The position numbers and the translations under genes are program-made. DNA of 64,000 nt from Paenarthrobacter ureafaciens (GTDB lineage Bacteria; Actinomycetota; Actinomycetes; Actinomycetales; Micrococcaceae), in NCBI RefSeq assembly GCF_004028095.1, contig NZ_SBHM01000007.1:2356001-2420000 (forward strand), given 5' to 3'. Below, in pieces: positions 24,705 through 33,034 of this stretch. Numbering within the stretch: the stretch's first letter is position 1; every line of letters starts with the position of its first letter. The notes beneath the pieces were generated by a model, which saw only the letters and a program-made list of their open reading frames with translations, ran no database searches and had not been told where the DNA came from.

Positions 24705-25403
24705 ATGCCTGCAGCTTCCCCGAGCTCCGTCCGTACCGGCCTTCCCGTGAGCCGGCAGGTTCTTGCCGACCACGTTTACGAGGCCCTGCTCGAGTGGTTG
24801 ATGGATGGCCGGCTCGAGCCCGGAGCGGCTGTGAGCATCGACGGCATGGCCAGGGAACTCGAAGTCTCACCTACCCCCGTACGCGAAGCGTTGGCACGTT
24901 TGGAGCATACGGGGATGGTCCGTCGGGTGGCGCTCAAGGGGTACCGGGTGGCCCCCGTTTTCACCCGCGAGGACTTCGCGGAATTGATGGAAGCCCGGCT
25001 TTCCATTGAACCTGTCAATGCCCGCCTGGCCTGTTCGCGGATGACCCCTGACGGACTCGCAGCCTTGAAGCAGGCCGTCGAGGACCTGCGGACAGCTCCG
25101 CGCGGTGGGAGCTTTGCGGAGTACCGCAGCTACCTCGAGGCAGACGAACGTTTCCACCAGTTGATTGCAGCCCAGGCCAGCAATCAGTTCCTCCTTGCGG
25201 CCTACAACACCTTGGGCGGGCAGATCCAGCGGTTCCGGCTGTTCGGGGGAGTGGGCATTACCGACGCCGAACAGGCGATCGCCGAACACCAGGCAGTGCT
25301 GGACGCGCTGCTCAGCGGCGATCCTGAAGCCGCTGCCACAGCCATGACCAAGCACGTAGAGAACGTGCGGGGCCGGGCGATGGCTGACGCGCCCGAAGAC
25401 TGA
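24705..25403 (+). CDS. GntR-family regulator, FadR/FCD subfamily
   Basis: 232 residues from ATG 24705 (TTG 24699 is also in frame but overlaps the operator). N-terminal winged helix: VSRQVLADHVYEALLEWLMDG, then LEVSPTPVREALARLEHTGM. C-terminal FCD domain: FAELMEARLSIEPVNARLAC, ADERFHQLIAAQASNQFL and HQAVLDALLSGDPEAAATAM, with the usual metal-binding Asp and His residues. Such regulators are released from DNA by a sugar acid or sugar phosphate. The palindrome TCCTATAGGA both here and in front of the operon starting at 25672 indicates that it controls that operon and itself. Confidence 0.94.
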   Translation: MPAASPSSVRTGLPVSRQVLADHVYEALLEWLMDGRLEPGAAVSIDGMARELEVSPTPVREALARLEHTGMVRRVALKGYRVAPVFTREDFAELMEARLSIEPVNARLACSRMTPDGLAALKQAVEDLRTAPRGGSFAEYRSYLEADERFHQLIAAQASNQFLLAAYNTLGGQIQRFRLFGGVGITDAEQAIAEHQAVLDALLSGDPEAAATAMTKHVENVRGRAMADAPED

Positions 25404-25608
25404 GGTCCGTCAGTCCCTGCCCGGGGTCAGGGAAGCCATAAGAATTTTTCCAGCGTCCCTGATTCTGCGGGGCCGCACGCCGCCAGGCGCCCTGACGCCG
25501 CGTGTTTCCGCACGTCACGGACGCCTATGACGCCGCTCTCCTGATCCCGTGACGGGCTTCACAAACATTTGTATGACATATAGGATCTAGGAAGTTACGC
25601 ATTCAGGG

Positions 25609-25643
25609 TTGACAGCGTTAACTTATTCGTAAATCCTATAGGA
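25609..25643 (+). promoter_or_regulatory. promoter of the tetrulose operon with overlapping GntR operator (site 2)
   Basis: TTGACA at 25609-25614 is a consensus -35 box. The palindrome TCCTATAGGA (25634-25643) lies over or just after the expected -10 region, so a bound GntR protein would block the promoter. A weaker half-match (ATATAGGAT) at 25578-25586 may be an auxiliary site. Confidence 0.65.
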
Positions 25644-25671
25644 AACAGGATTCCACGAAGGAGTGATCATC

Positions 25672-26676
25672 ATGGCGTACACCGCCGAAAACTGGCCCAT
25701 CACCGCGGCCCTCCTGCAGTTCCCGGGCACGGATGCTTCGGGCCAGCAGGTCAACGACGCCGACGCTTCCGTTTGGGCCTCGGTCTTCCAGGAAGTCAAG
25801 GACGCCGGTTTTGCCAACGCAGACCTCACGGACAGCTGGGTCCGTCCCGGCGACCTGAGCAAGGAGCGCCTGGCCGAGTTCAAGCAGACCGCTGACGAAG
25901 TTGGCGTCGGGATCCCGGTGATCTCCGCGATCCGCCGCAGCGTCATCCACGAGCGCGACTGGGAAGACAACCTGGCTTACAGCCACCGCACCATTGACGC
26001 CGCAGCAGAGCTTGGCTGCGAAGTGGTTTCCATCGGCCTCCACCAGGCCATCACCCCGGAACAGCAGAAGCAGTTGTGGTTCTGGACCGTGGAAGGCTAC
26101 AAGGATCCTGTTGGTGACAAGGAAGCGTGGGGCAACGCAGTCTCCCGCATCCGTGAAATCGGCAAGCACGCCGCTGAAGCAGGCATCCTGGTCTCGCTGG
26201 AGATGTACGAGGACACCTACCTCGGCACCGGCGATTCCTCCGTGCAGCTGGTCCAGGACATCGGCCTGGACAACGTCGGCCTGAACCCCGACCTTGGCAA
26301 CCTGATCCGCCTGCACCGTCCCATCGAGGACTGGCGCGAGCTTGTCCACAAGACCCTGCCGTACTCCAACTACTGGCACATGAAGAACTACATCCGCGAC
26401 GAGGATGTTGCCCGCGACAGCTACATCACCATGCCTGCTCCCATGGAAAGCGGCCTCATTAACTACCGCGAGGCCTTCAAGTACGCATTGTCCATGGGCT
26501 TCCAGGGCATCCTCTGCGTTGAGCACTACGGCGGAGACGGCCTGAGCGTCACCGCCAGCAACCAGGATTACCTGCGCCGCCACGTCCTCCCCAAGAACGA
26601 CGGCTACGCACTGGGCCAGAGCAAGGTAGCCCAGGGTCGCCAGCAGCCCGCATCTACCCAGTTCGCAGGAGTCTAG
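25672..26676 (+). CDS. sugar phosphate isomerase/epimerase (AP-endonuclease-2-like TIM barrel)
   Basis: 334 residues from ATG 25672; AAGGAG ends 8 nt upstream, which favours it over GTG 25663. TIM-barrel signs include EVVSIGLHQA, a metal-ligand type SLEMYEDTYLG and VGLNPDLGNLIR, with HMKNYIRDED and ILCVEHYGGDGL late in the protein. These match the xylose-isomerase-like barrel used by sugar and sugar-phosphate isomerases and epimerases. As first gene of the operon it probably interconverts the incoming ketose or an epimer. The exact reaction is not readable from sequence. Confidence 0.88.
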   Translation: MAYTAENWPITAALLQFPGTDASGQQVNDADASVWASVFQEVKDAGFANADLTDSWVRPGDLSKERLAEFKQTADEVGVGIPVISAIRRSVIHERDWEDNLAYSHRTIDAAAELGCEVVSIGLHQAITPEQQKQLWFWTVEGYKDPVGDKEAWGNAVSRIREIGKHAAEAGILVSLEMYEDTYLGTGDSSVQLVQDIGLDNVGLNPDLGNLIRLHRPIEDWRELVHKTLPYSNYWHMKNYIRDEDVARDSYITMPAPMESGLINYREAFKYALSMGFQGILCVEHYGGDGLSVTASNQDYLRRHVLPKNDGYALGQSKVAQGRQQPASTQFAGV

Positions 26677-26678
26677 GA

Positions 26679-28430
26679 ATGACGCAGATCTTCGACAACC
26701 CGGCAGAATTCGCCGACGATGCCTTGGACGGCTTCGTAGCTGCGAACCGCAACTACGTTGCCCGCGTTGACGGCGGCGTGGTCCGTTCCACCGAAGTTCC
26801 CGCCGGCCAGGTAGCACTGGTGGTTGGCGGCGGTTCCGGACACTACCCGGCATTCGCCGGTTTGGTGGGTCCGGGCCTGGCAGCAGGCTCAGCCTGCGGC
26901 AACATGTTCGCTTCCCCGGCAGCCGGGCAGGTTTACCGCGTAGCCAAGGCCGCAAACGCCGGCGGTGGCGTCCTGCTGAGCTACGGCAACTACGCAGGCG
27001 ACGTGCTGCACTTTGGCCAGGCACAGCTTCGCCTCAACGCGGAAGGCATTGAGACCCGCACCGTCACCGTGACCGATGACATCGCCAGCGCCCCGATTGA
27101 CCAGCTGGAGAAGCGCCGGGGCATCGCCGGGGACCTTACCGTCTTCAAGATCGCCGGTGCCGCCGCGGAAGCGGGCCTGAACCTGGATGAGGTAGAGCGG
27201 TTGGCCATCAAGACCAACTACCGCACCCGTTCCCTCGGCGTGGCTTTTGACGGCTGCACGCTGCCCGGTGCCAAGGAACCGCTGTTCCACGTTCCGGCCG
27301 GCCAGATGTCCCTCGGCCTGGGTATCCACGGCGAGCCCGGCATCTCCGAGCACCCGATGCCCACCGCGTCCGAGCTCGCCGAACTGCTGGTCTCCAAGCT
27401 TCTGACAGACAAGCCCGACGACGCCGGCGACCGCGTGGTGGCAATCGTCAACGGCCTGGGTACGGTCAAGTACGACGAACTCTTCCTGCTCTTCGGCAAG
27501 ATCGAGAAGCTGCTGAGCGCAGAAGGGCTCTCCATCGTTGAGCCTGAGTGCGGCGAGCTGGTCACCAGCCTGGACATGTCCGGACTCTCGCTCACGCTCC
27601 TGTGGCTGGATGAGGAACTGGAGCAGTACTGGTCCGCTCCCGCCGACACCCCGGCGTTCCGCAAGGGAAGCATGGCACCGCGCGCTGCCCGCACCCAGGC
27701 AATTGCGGACGACGCCGAAGCCACCGAGACCGAGCAGGCCACACCGGCTGCCGCTGAACTCGGGCAGCAGGCAGTTGCCCTACTCGCCCAGGTGAGGGAC
27801 GTCGTCGTCGAGCATGAAGAAGAACTCGGCAAGCTCGACGCGATCGCCGGCGACGGCGACCACGGTATCGGCATGCGCCGTGGCGTGGACGCTGCGGCCG
27901 CAGCAGGCGAGGCCGCGTCGGGATCATCCGTGGCCAGGATTCTGCTGGCTGCCGGCGAGGCCTGGAGCGAAAAGGCCGGCGGCACCTCCGGCGCGCTGTG
28001 GGGTTCTGCGGTCATCGCGGCTGGCCAGGCCCTCGGCAACCGCGACTCCTACACTGACGCGGACGCACGCGCGGCAGTGACCGCGTTCGCCAACGCCATC
28101 ACGGAGCTCGGCAAGGCAGAACCGGGGGACAAGACCATGGTCGATGCCCTCCTGCCGTTCCGGGACACTTTCCTGGCAGAGCTCGACGGCGGAGCGTCGG
28201 CTAACCAGGCACTGGCAGCAGCCGCTGCGGCTGCCGAGTCCGCTGCCGCGGCAACCGCAGACCTCCGTCCGCTCAAGGGCAGGGCACGTCCACTCGCGGA
28301 GAAGAGCCTTGGGCACCCGGACCCCGGTGCTGTCTCCTTCGGGCTGATAGTCAACCGCATCTCGCAATTCATTGATTCACAACTGGCCACCGCCGCTTCG
28401 GCACCGGCCGGAAACGGAGCCACAGAATGA
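26679..28430 (+). CDS. DhaK-DhaL fused ATP-dependent ketose kinase, probably for a tetrulose
   Basis: 583 residues, starting 2 nt after the previous stop. Residues 1-335 are a DhaK domain: [18 protein letters not shown] at 50-67 and the substrate-binding His217 in [11 protein letters not shown]. After an acidic linker (335-370) comes a DhaL domain with the ATP/Mg motif [13 protein letters not shown] near 387-399 and [11 protein letters not shown]. Fused single-chain enzymes phosphorylate dihydroxyacetone, glyceraldehyde or, in mycobacterial erythritol/threitol pathways, D- or L-erythrulose (DerK/LerK). The neighbouring TIM-like and RpiB-like isomerases favour the erythrulose role. The next gene overlaps by ATGA. 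Confidence 0.92.
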   Translation: MTQIFDNPAEFADDALDGFVAANRNYVARVDGGVVRSTEVPAGQVALVVGGGSGHYPAFAGLVGPGLAAGSACGNMFASPAAGQVYRVAKAANAGGGVLLSYGNYAGDVLHFGQAQLRLNAEGIETRTVTVTDDIASAPIDQLEKRRGIAGDLTVFKIAGAAAEAGLNLDEVERLAIKTNYRTRSLGVAFDGCTLPGAKEPLFHVPAGQMSLGLGIHGEPGISEHPMPTASELAELLVSKLLTDKPDDAGDRVVAIVNGLGTVKYDELFLLFGKIEKLLSAEGLSIVEPECGELVTSLDMSGLSLTLLWLDEELEQYWSAPADTPAFRKGSMAPRAARTQAIADDAEATETEQATPAAAELGQQAVALLAQVRDVVVEHEEELGKLDAIAGDGDHGIGMRRGVDAAAAAGEAASGSSVARILLAAGEAWSEKAGGTSGALWGSAVIAAGQALGNRDSYTDADARAAVTAFANAITELGKAEPGDKTMVDALLPFRDTFLAELDGGASANQALAAAAAAAESAAAATADLRPLKGRARPLAEKSLGHPDPGAVSFGLIVNRISQFIDSQLATAASAPAGNGATE

Positions 28431-28909
28431 GTACAGCAGCAGGCTGGCGCATAGTCGTCGGCAACGATGAAGCAGGCGTCGAGTACAAGCAGGCCCTGGT
28501 GGCCCTCCTCGAAGCAGACCCGCGCGTCGAGTCCGTCACCGACGTCGGGGTGGGAGCCAACGACTCCACCGCCTACCCGCACGTGGCCGTCGACGCAGCC
28601 CGCAAGGTAGCCGACGGCGAAGCCGACCGTGCGCTGCTGATCTGCGGCACCGGACTGGGTGTGGCCATCGCCGCGAACAAGGTTCCCGGCATCCGCGCAG
28701 TCACCGCGCACGACAGCTACTCGGTGGAGCGTTCCGTCCTGAGCAACAATGCACAGGTCCTCACCCTCGGCCAGCGCGTGATTGGCTTGGAACTTGCCAA
28801 GAAGCTCGTGGGGGAATGGCTCGGCCACCGCTTCGATGAAAACTCTTCTTCCGCCGCCAAGGTGGATGCCATCTGCTCCTACGAGCCCAACTACACGAAG
28901 GCAGTCTGA
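28427..28909 (+). CDS. RpiB/LacAB-family isomerase, probably for a tetrulose phosphate
   Basis: 160 residues; ATG overlaps the kinase stop. Fold marks are the N-terminal [14 protein letters not shown] and the active-site loop [21 protein letters not shown] with Cys73, then [22 protein letters not shown]. The usual ribose 5-phosphate isomerase B begins with a D-H-A-G motif; here it is NDEAG, which suggests a different substrate. In known erythritol and threitol pathways a member of this family (DerI/EryI) turns D-erythrulose 4-phosphate into D-erythrose 4-phosphate, feeding the pentose phosphate pathway. Confidence 0.9.
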   Translation: MSTAAGWRIVVGNDEAGVEYKQALVALLEADPRVESVTDVGVGANDSTAYPHVAVDAARKVADGEADRALLICGTGLGVAIAANKVPGIRAVTAHDSYSVERSVLSNNAQVLTLGQRVIGLELAKKLVGEWLGHRFDENSSSAAKVDAICSYEPNYTKAV

Positions 28910-28911
28910 TC

Positions 28912-29904
28912 ATGACCGAGACAAGCACCTCCACCGCCGGTGCCCCGAACACCGCAGCACGGAAGATCGCCGTCGTAGGTTCCGGCTACATGGGCGGCGG
29001 CATCGCCCAGGTCCTGGCGCTCGGCGGCGCCCGTGTTGCCTTGGCGGACGTTTCCGCCGAGGTGGCACAGAAGAACTTCGACCGTCTCCTGGAGGAATCG
29101 GACCAGTTCATTAAGGACGGCCTGTTCCCCGAGGGCTCCACTGAGATCCTCAAGCAGAACCTGTGGGCTGCCAAGGACATCGAGGAAGCCGTGGCCGATG
29201 CCGACTTCATCGAAGAGGCAGTGCCGGAAGTCCTGGAGATCAAGCACCAGACCCTGGCCCGGATCAGCGCCGCTGCAAAGCCGGACGCCCTGATCGGTTC
29301 CAACACCTCCACCATCTCCATCGCCGCGCTGGCTGAGGCTGTCACCAACCCGGAGCGTTTCCTGGGCGTGCACTTCTCCAACCCGTCCCCGTTTATCCCG
29401 GGCGTCGAGGTCATCCCGCACGCAGGCACGTCGGCTGCGACCGTTTCCGCATCGCAGGAAATGGTGCACGCCGCCGGCAAGCAGACCGCCGTCGTCAAGG
29501 ATGTCACCGGATTTGTCCTGAACCGCCTGCAGTACGCGCTGTTCCACGAGGCAGCCCAGCTGGTTGAGCAGGGCATCGCAACCGCCGACGACGTCGACAC
29601 CCTGGTGCGTACGACGTTCGGCTTCCGCCTGCCGTTCTTTGGCCCGTTCGCCATCGCCGACATGGCCGGGTTGGATGTCTACAACTTCTGCTACAAGTCG
29701 CTGCAGACCAGCTTCCCGGAACGCTTCGCAACGCCGAAGATCCTCACCGACCTCGTGGAAGCCGGCAAGCTCGGCACCAAGACCGGCGCAGGTTTCCTCA
29801 ACGTTCCCGCCGAGCGCACCCCGGAACTCATCGCGTACCGCAACAAGGCTTACGTGGCCATGCAAAAGCTCATTGAAGAGCTTGGCCCGGCACCCATCAA
29901 CTGA
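28912..29904 (+). CDS. 3-hydroxyacyl-CoA dehydrogenase-family NAD-dependent dehydrogenase
   Basis: 330 residues. The NAD site is IAVVGSGYMGGGIAQVLALGG at about 19-39; EAVPEVLEIK, SNTSTISIAAL and GVHFSNPSPFIPGVEVIP are the family core, and the C-terminal helical domain contains DVTGFVLNRLQYALFHEA. This family also contains L-gulonate 3-dehydrogenase and other hydroxy-acid enzymes. In a sugar operon without other beta-oxidation genes, oxidation of a polyol or sugar acid is more likely than fatty-acid breakdown. It lies 2 nt after the RpiB-like gene. Confidence 0.9.
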   Translation: MTETSTSTAGAPNTAARKIAVVGSGYMGGGIAQVLALGGARVALADVSAEVAQKNFDRLLEESDQFIKDGLFPEGSTEILKQNLWAAKDIEEAVADADFIEEAVPEVLEIKHQTLARISAAAKPDALIGSNTSTISIAALAEAVTNPERFLGVHFSNPSPFIPGVEVIPHAGTSAATVSASQEMVHAAGKQTAVVKDVTGFVLNRLQYALFHEAAQLVEQGIATADDVDTLVRTTFGFRLPFFGPFAIADMAGLDVYNFCYKSLQTSFPERFATPKILTDLVEAGKLGTKTGAGFLNVPAERTPELIAYRNKAYVAMQKLIEELGPAPIN

Positions 29905-29924
29905 TTCCACCAAGGAGAAATCCC

Positions 29925-30689
29925 ATGACTTTCCCCGCTGAGCGCACCGCCATCGTCACCGGCGCTGTCTCCGAACGCGGCATCGGCCGCGCAACCGTGA
30001 ACTACCTGGCCGCACAGGGCTGGAACATCGGCATCATCGACCTTGATGATGCCGCTTGCAAGGCAGCCGCCAAGGAAGTTGCCGCCGAATTCGGTGTCAA
30101 GGCCCACGGCGTTGGCGCCAACGTGGCCAGCGAAGCCGAGGTCCGTGCAGCCATCGACGAACTCGAGGCTGAACTGCCCCAGATCGTTGCCCTGGCCAAC
30201 GTGGCCGGCGTCAGCTCGCCCATCGGCTACCTCGAGCTGGAACCGGCCGAATGGGACCGTGTCCTGAGCATCAACCTCAACGGCGTGCACTACGCCACCC
30301 GCCGCGTTGCCGAGTCCATGGTCAAGAACAAGATCGGCCGCATCGTCAACATCTCCTCCGTGTCCGCACAGCGCGGCGGCGGAACGTTCTCCAAGACCCC
30401 CTACTCGGTGGCGAAGGCCGGAGTGATCGGCCTGACGCGTGCCACGGCGCGCGAGCTTGGTCCGTACGACATCACGGTGAACGCGATCTCGCCCGGCCCG
30501 ATCGACACCGACATCATGGGTGGAACCCTGAGCGAGGAACGCAAGGCCGAACTGACCCAGGACCTTGTAGTGAACCGCGTGGGCAGCACCCGCGACATCG
30601 CAGCAGCCATCGCCTTCCTCATCAGCGAGGACTCCGGATACATCTCCGGACAGACGCTGAATGTGGATGGCGGGCTGTACATGCACTAG
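29925..30689 (+). CDS. SDR-family oxidoreductase
   Basis: 254 residues behind AAGGAG. Classical short-chain dehydrogenase: TGAVSERGIGRA cofactor loop (12-23), NVAGVSSP, the Ser in NISSVSAQ (143-150) and catalytic Tyr160/Lys164 in PYSVAKAGVIGLTRATA; the C-terminus ISGQTLNVDGGLYMH is typical. In this operon it could oxidise a polyol such as a tetritol to a ketotetrose, ahead of the kinase. 20 nt separate it from the dehydrogenase gene upstream. Confidence 0.93.
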   Translation: MTFPAERTAIVTGAVSERGIGRATVNYLAAQGWNIGIIDLDDAACKAAAKEVAAEFGVKAHGVGANVASEAEVRAAIDELEAELPQIVALANVAGVSSPIGYLELEPAEWDRVLSINLNGVHYATRRVAESMVKNKIGRIVNISSVSAQRGGGTFSKTPYSVAKAGVIGLTRATARELGPYDITVNAISPGPIDTDIMGGTLSEERKAELTQDLVVNRVGSTRDIAAAIAFLISEDSGYISGQTLNVDGGLYMH

Positions 30690-30696
30690 GCCCGGC

Positions 30697-30789
30697 ATGA
30701 GGACCTGGACCAAAGAACGCAAGATCTACCTCGCCGTGGGCATCCTTGCCTGCGCCGTGGGCGTATTCCTGATTGCTTTCACACGCTGA
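30697..30789 (+). CDS. 30-residue single-pass membrane microprotein
   Basis: ATG 30697 to TGA 30789 encodes 30 residues: a basic, aromatic head (MRTWTKERK) and one hydrophobic helix (IYLAVGILACAVGVFLIAF) ending in TR. The topology is textbook for a small transporter-associated protein, and it sits between the dehydrogenase and transporter genes of the operon, 7 nt after the former. The ribosome site is weak (CTAGG), so translation may depend on coupling. No family is recognised; it could be a regulator of the adjacent MFS permease or a chance open frame. Confidence 0.5.
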   Translation: MRTWTKERKIYLAVGILACAVGVFLIAFTR

Positions 30790-30807
30790 TAACCCGCTCC
30801 GGTTATC
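30788..30807 (+). promoter_or_regulatory. intercistronic hairpin before the MFS transporter gene
   Basis: GATAACC (30788-30794) and GGTTATC (30801-30807) form a perfect 7-bp stem with a 6-nt loop, overlapping the microprotein stop codon and 33 nt before the transporter ATG. Without a T-run it may adjust mRNA processing rather than terminate. Confidence 0.4.
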
Positions 30808-30840
30808 ACCCCCCAACTGACTACTCAAAGAGGAGTTTCC

Positions 30841-32190
30841 ATGTCCGTTGCCTCAACTTCCACTAAGGAGTTGCTGGATTCGCCGGTACTTAAGTCGGCT
30901 ATTTCCAAGGCTTCGAAGCGACTGATGCCCATGTTGGTCATCTTGTACATTGTCGCCTTCCTTGACCGCACCAACGTGGGCTTCGCAGAAGCTGCGCTGG
31001 AAGTGGACAGGGGCATCACCGCCGGCGCGTACGCACTGGGCGCAGGCATCTTCTTCATCGGCTACGCGCTGTTCGAGATCCCTTCCAACCTGTTGCTGAC
31101 CAAGTTCGGCGCCAAGGTGTGGCTTGCCCGCATCGCCATCACGTGGGGCATCGTCTCGGCCTGCTTCGCGTTCGTGCAGGGTGAGACCTCGTTCATCATC
31201 CTCCGGTTCCTGCTGGGTGTTACCGAAGCAGGCCTGTTCCCGGGCGTCATCATGTTCCTCGCCGCCTGGTTCCCCAACAAGGTCCGCGTGAAGATGTTCG
31301 CCATCTTCTACCTGGCACAGCCGTTCTCCCAGATGATGGGCGCTCCGCTGTCCGGTTGGCTCATTAACATCGGCGACCAGGTTCCCGGTGTAGAAGGCTG
31401 GCAGGTCATGTTCTTCGTTGAAGGCATGCTCGCAGTCCTTGCAGGTATTGCAGCTTTCTTCTTCCTGATCAACAGCCCGCAGGAGGCCAAGTTCCTTACC
31501 AAGGAAGAAAAGACCGCCCTGAGCGATGTCATGGCACTGGAAGACACGGTCAAGGAAGAGTCCGGTCCCCGCGGCGTCCTCGCCTCCATGAAGAACGGAC
31601 GCGTGTGGTATTTCACCGTTATCTACTTCTGCCTGCAGATCGCGGTGTACGGTGTGACGTTCTACTTGCCGCAGCAGGTTGCCCAGTTGACGGGCCAGAA
31701 GGTGGGACTGGCAGTTGGTCTCCTGTCCGCCATCCCGTGGTTCTTCGGCATCTTTGCTTGCTACCTCATCGGTAAGGCAGCCAACAGCGTGGTCCGCCGT
31801 CGGCGCTGGGGTACGGCACTGTTCGTTTCCACTGGCCTGTGCATCTTCGGATCCGCGTGGGCGGGGGCCAACCAGCAGCCTGCTTTGGGCATCATCTTCA
31901 TCACCCTCGCAGTCTGCAGCTTCCTCTCAATCGGCCCGATCTCCTGGTCCTACCCGACCGCGTTCCTCACCGGTACCGCCGCAGCTGCAGGCATCGGCCT
32001 CATCAACTCCCTGGGCAACCTCGGTGGCTTCGTAGCACCGATCCTGCGCACCACGGTCAACGAGGTCACGGCCTCGGACACCGGAACCATGGGTGTCTAC
32101 GCGCTGGGTGTCCTGCCGTTCCTGGCAGCCATCATGATGTTCGGCACCAAGCGTTTCAACAACAAGGCCGACGAATTGCTGGGTAAGTGA
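30841..32190 (+). CDS. MFS transporter, anion:cation symporter (ACS/phthalate permease) family
   Basis: 449 residues, about 12 hydrophobic segments, behind AGAGGAG. Family marks: MLVILYIVAFLDRTNVGFA in helix 1, FFIGYALFEIPSNLLLTKFG in helix 2, and RFLLGVTEAGLFPGVIMFLA in helix 4, all characteristic of the ACS group. Its members usually carry organic acids such as tartrate, glucarate or hexuronates, although some carry polyols or uncharged compounds. In this operon it is the likely uptake system for the growth substrate. The following gene starts in its stop codon (GTGA). Confidence 0.93.
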   Translation: MSVASTSTKELLDSPVLKSAISKASKRLMPMLVILYIVAFLDRTNVGFAEAALEVDRGITAGAYALGAGIFFIGYALFEIPSNLLLTKFGAKVWLARIAITWGIVSACFAFVQGETSFIILRFLLGVTEAGLFPGVIMFLAAWFPNKVRVKMFAIFYLAQPFSQMMGAPLSGWLINIGDQVPGVEGWQVMFFVEGMLAVLAGIAAFFFLINSPQEAKFLTKEEKTALSDVMALEDTVKEESGPRGVLASMKNGRVWYFTVIYFCLQIAVYGVTFYLPQQVAQLTGQKVGLAVGLLSAIPWFFGIFACYLIGKAANSVVRRRRWGTALFVSTGLCIFGSAWAGANQQPALGIIFITLAVCSFLSIGPISWSYPTAFLTGTAAAAGIGLINSLGNLGGFVAPILRTTVNEVTASDTGTMGVYALGVLPFLAAIMMFGTKRFNNKADELLGK

Positions 32191-32960
32191 GCCTTTCCAA
32201 CGCCTCCTCCGGCGCTCTGTACATCGGTGTCAGCACCAAGATGTACATGGGCTACGCGCAAACATTGGCGTGGCTTGAGCGACTGAACAAGGAAGTGGAC
32301 GCCCGTCCGGCCCTCGCGGCCGGGCGGGTTGTCCCGTTTGTCATCCCTTCATTCCCGGTTCTTCCCGCCGCTGCGCAGCAGCTCGAAGGCACCCCCGTGG
32401 TTCTGGGCGCGCAGGACTGCGGCTGGGCTGACGGTCCCTGGACCGGCGAAGTGTCCCCGTCGATGTTGGCCGAACTGGGCGTGGGAATGGTGGAGATCGG
32501 GCACGCGGAGCGGCGCAAGCACTTTGCCGAAGACGATGCCACCATCGCACTGAAGGTCCGGGCCGCCGTCGATCATGGCGTGACGCCGCTGCTGTGCGTG
32601 GGCGAGACGGAGCTGGCAGAGCCCGGCGCCGCAGCGAAGACTGTTTTCGAACAGGTTTCGGCAGCAGTTTCCGGAGACTGGGCTGTGGCCGGCAGGATCG
32701 TTGTGGCCTATGAGCCCGTCTGGGCCATCGGAGCGGCCGAGCCGGCTTCTGCGGACTACGTTTCCGAGGTAGTGGCCGGTGTGCGGGCGCTGCTGGCAGA
32801 GCATGGTTTGGCGGGGCTGCCCATCATCTATGGCGGTTCGGCCAAGCCCGGACTCCTCCCGCAGCTTTCGGGTGTTTCCGGGCTCTTCCTGGGCCGATTC
32901 GCGCACGATCCCGCGAACTTTGGAAGCGTGCTGGACGAGGCCCTGGCCCTGACCAACTAA
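32187..32960 (+). CDS. triose-phosphate isomerase-like enzyme, probably L-erythrulose 1-phosphate isomerase
   Basis: 257 residues from GTG 32187 overlapping the transporter stop. All three catalytic positions of TIM are present: Lys18 in GVSTKMYMG, His106 in IGHAERRKHF and Glu176 in VVAYEPVWAIG; the phosphate loop IYGGSAKPG is also there. Compared with glycolytic TIM, the N of the NWK motif is Ser and the Ser after the catalytic His is Ala (GHAERR). Such changes are seen in the paralogues (LerI/EryH) that convert L-erythrulose 1-phosphate to D-erythrulose 4-phosphate. It is the last gene of the operon, followed by palindromic element C. Confidence 0.9.
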   Translation: MSLSNASSGALYIGVSTKMYMGYAQTLAWLERLNKEVDARPALAAGRVVPFVIPSFPVLPAAAQQLEGTPVVLGAQDCGWADGPWTGEVSPSMLAELGVGMVEIGHAERRKHFAEDDATIALKVRAAVDHGVTPLLCVGETELAEPGAAAKTVFEQVSAAVSGDWAVAGRIVVAYEPVWAIGAAEPASADYVSEVVAGVRALLAEHGLAGLPIIYGGSAKPGLLPQLSGVSGLFLGRFAHDPANFGSVLDEALALTN

Positions 32961-32962
32961 AT

Positions 32963-33028
32963 CAACTAACTGGCAGTAGGGGTTGTTCTGGACGCTCAGA
33001 ACAACCCCTACTGCCAGTTACTTGGGGG
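32963..33028. repeat. dispersed palindromic element, copy C
   Basis: Perfect 24-bp stem (32967-32990 against 32997-33020) with loop GACGCT, flanked on the right by CTTGGGGG. The stem sequence (core AGTAGGGGTTGTTCTG) differs from copies A, B and D, but the TAACTGGCAG outer part and G-rich end are related. It separates the convergent TIM-like and nuclease-helicase genes and is the strongest bidirectional terminator candidate in the window. Confidence 0.85.
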
Positions 33029-33034
33029 AGCGGG

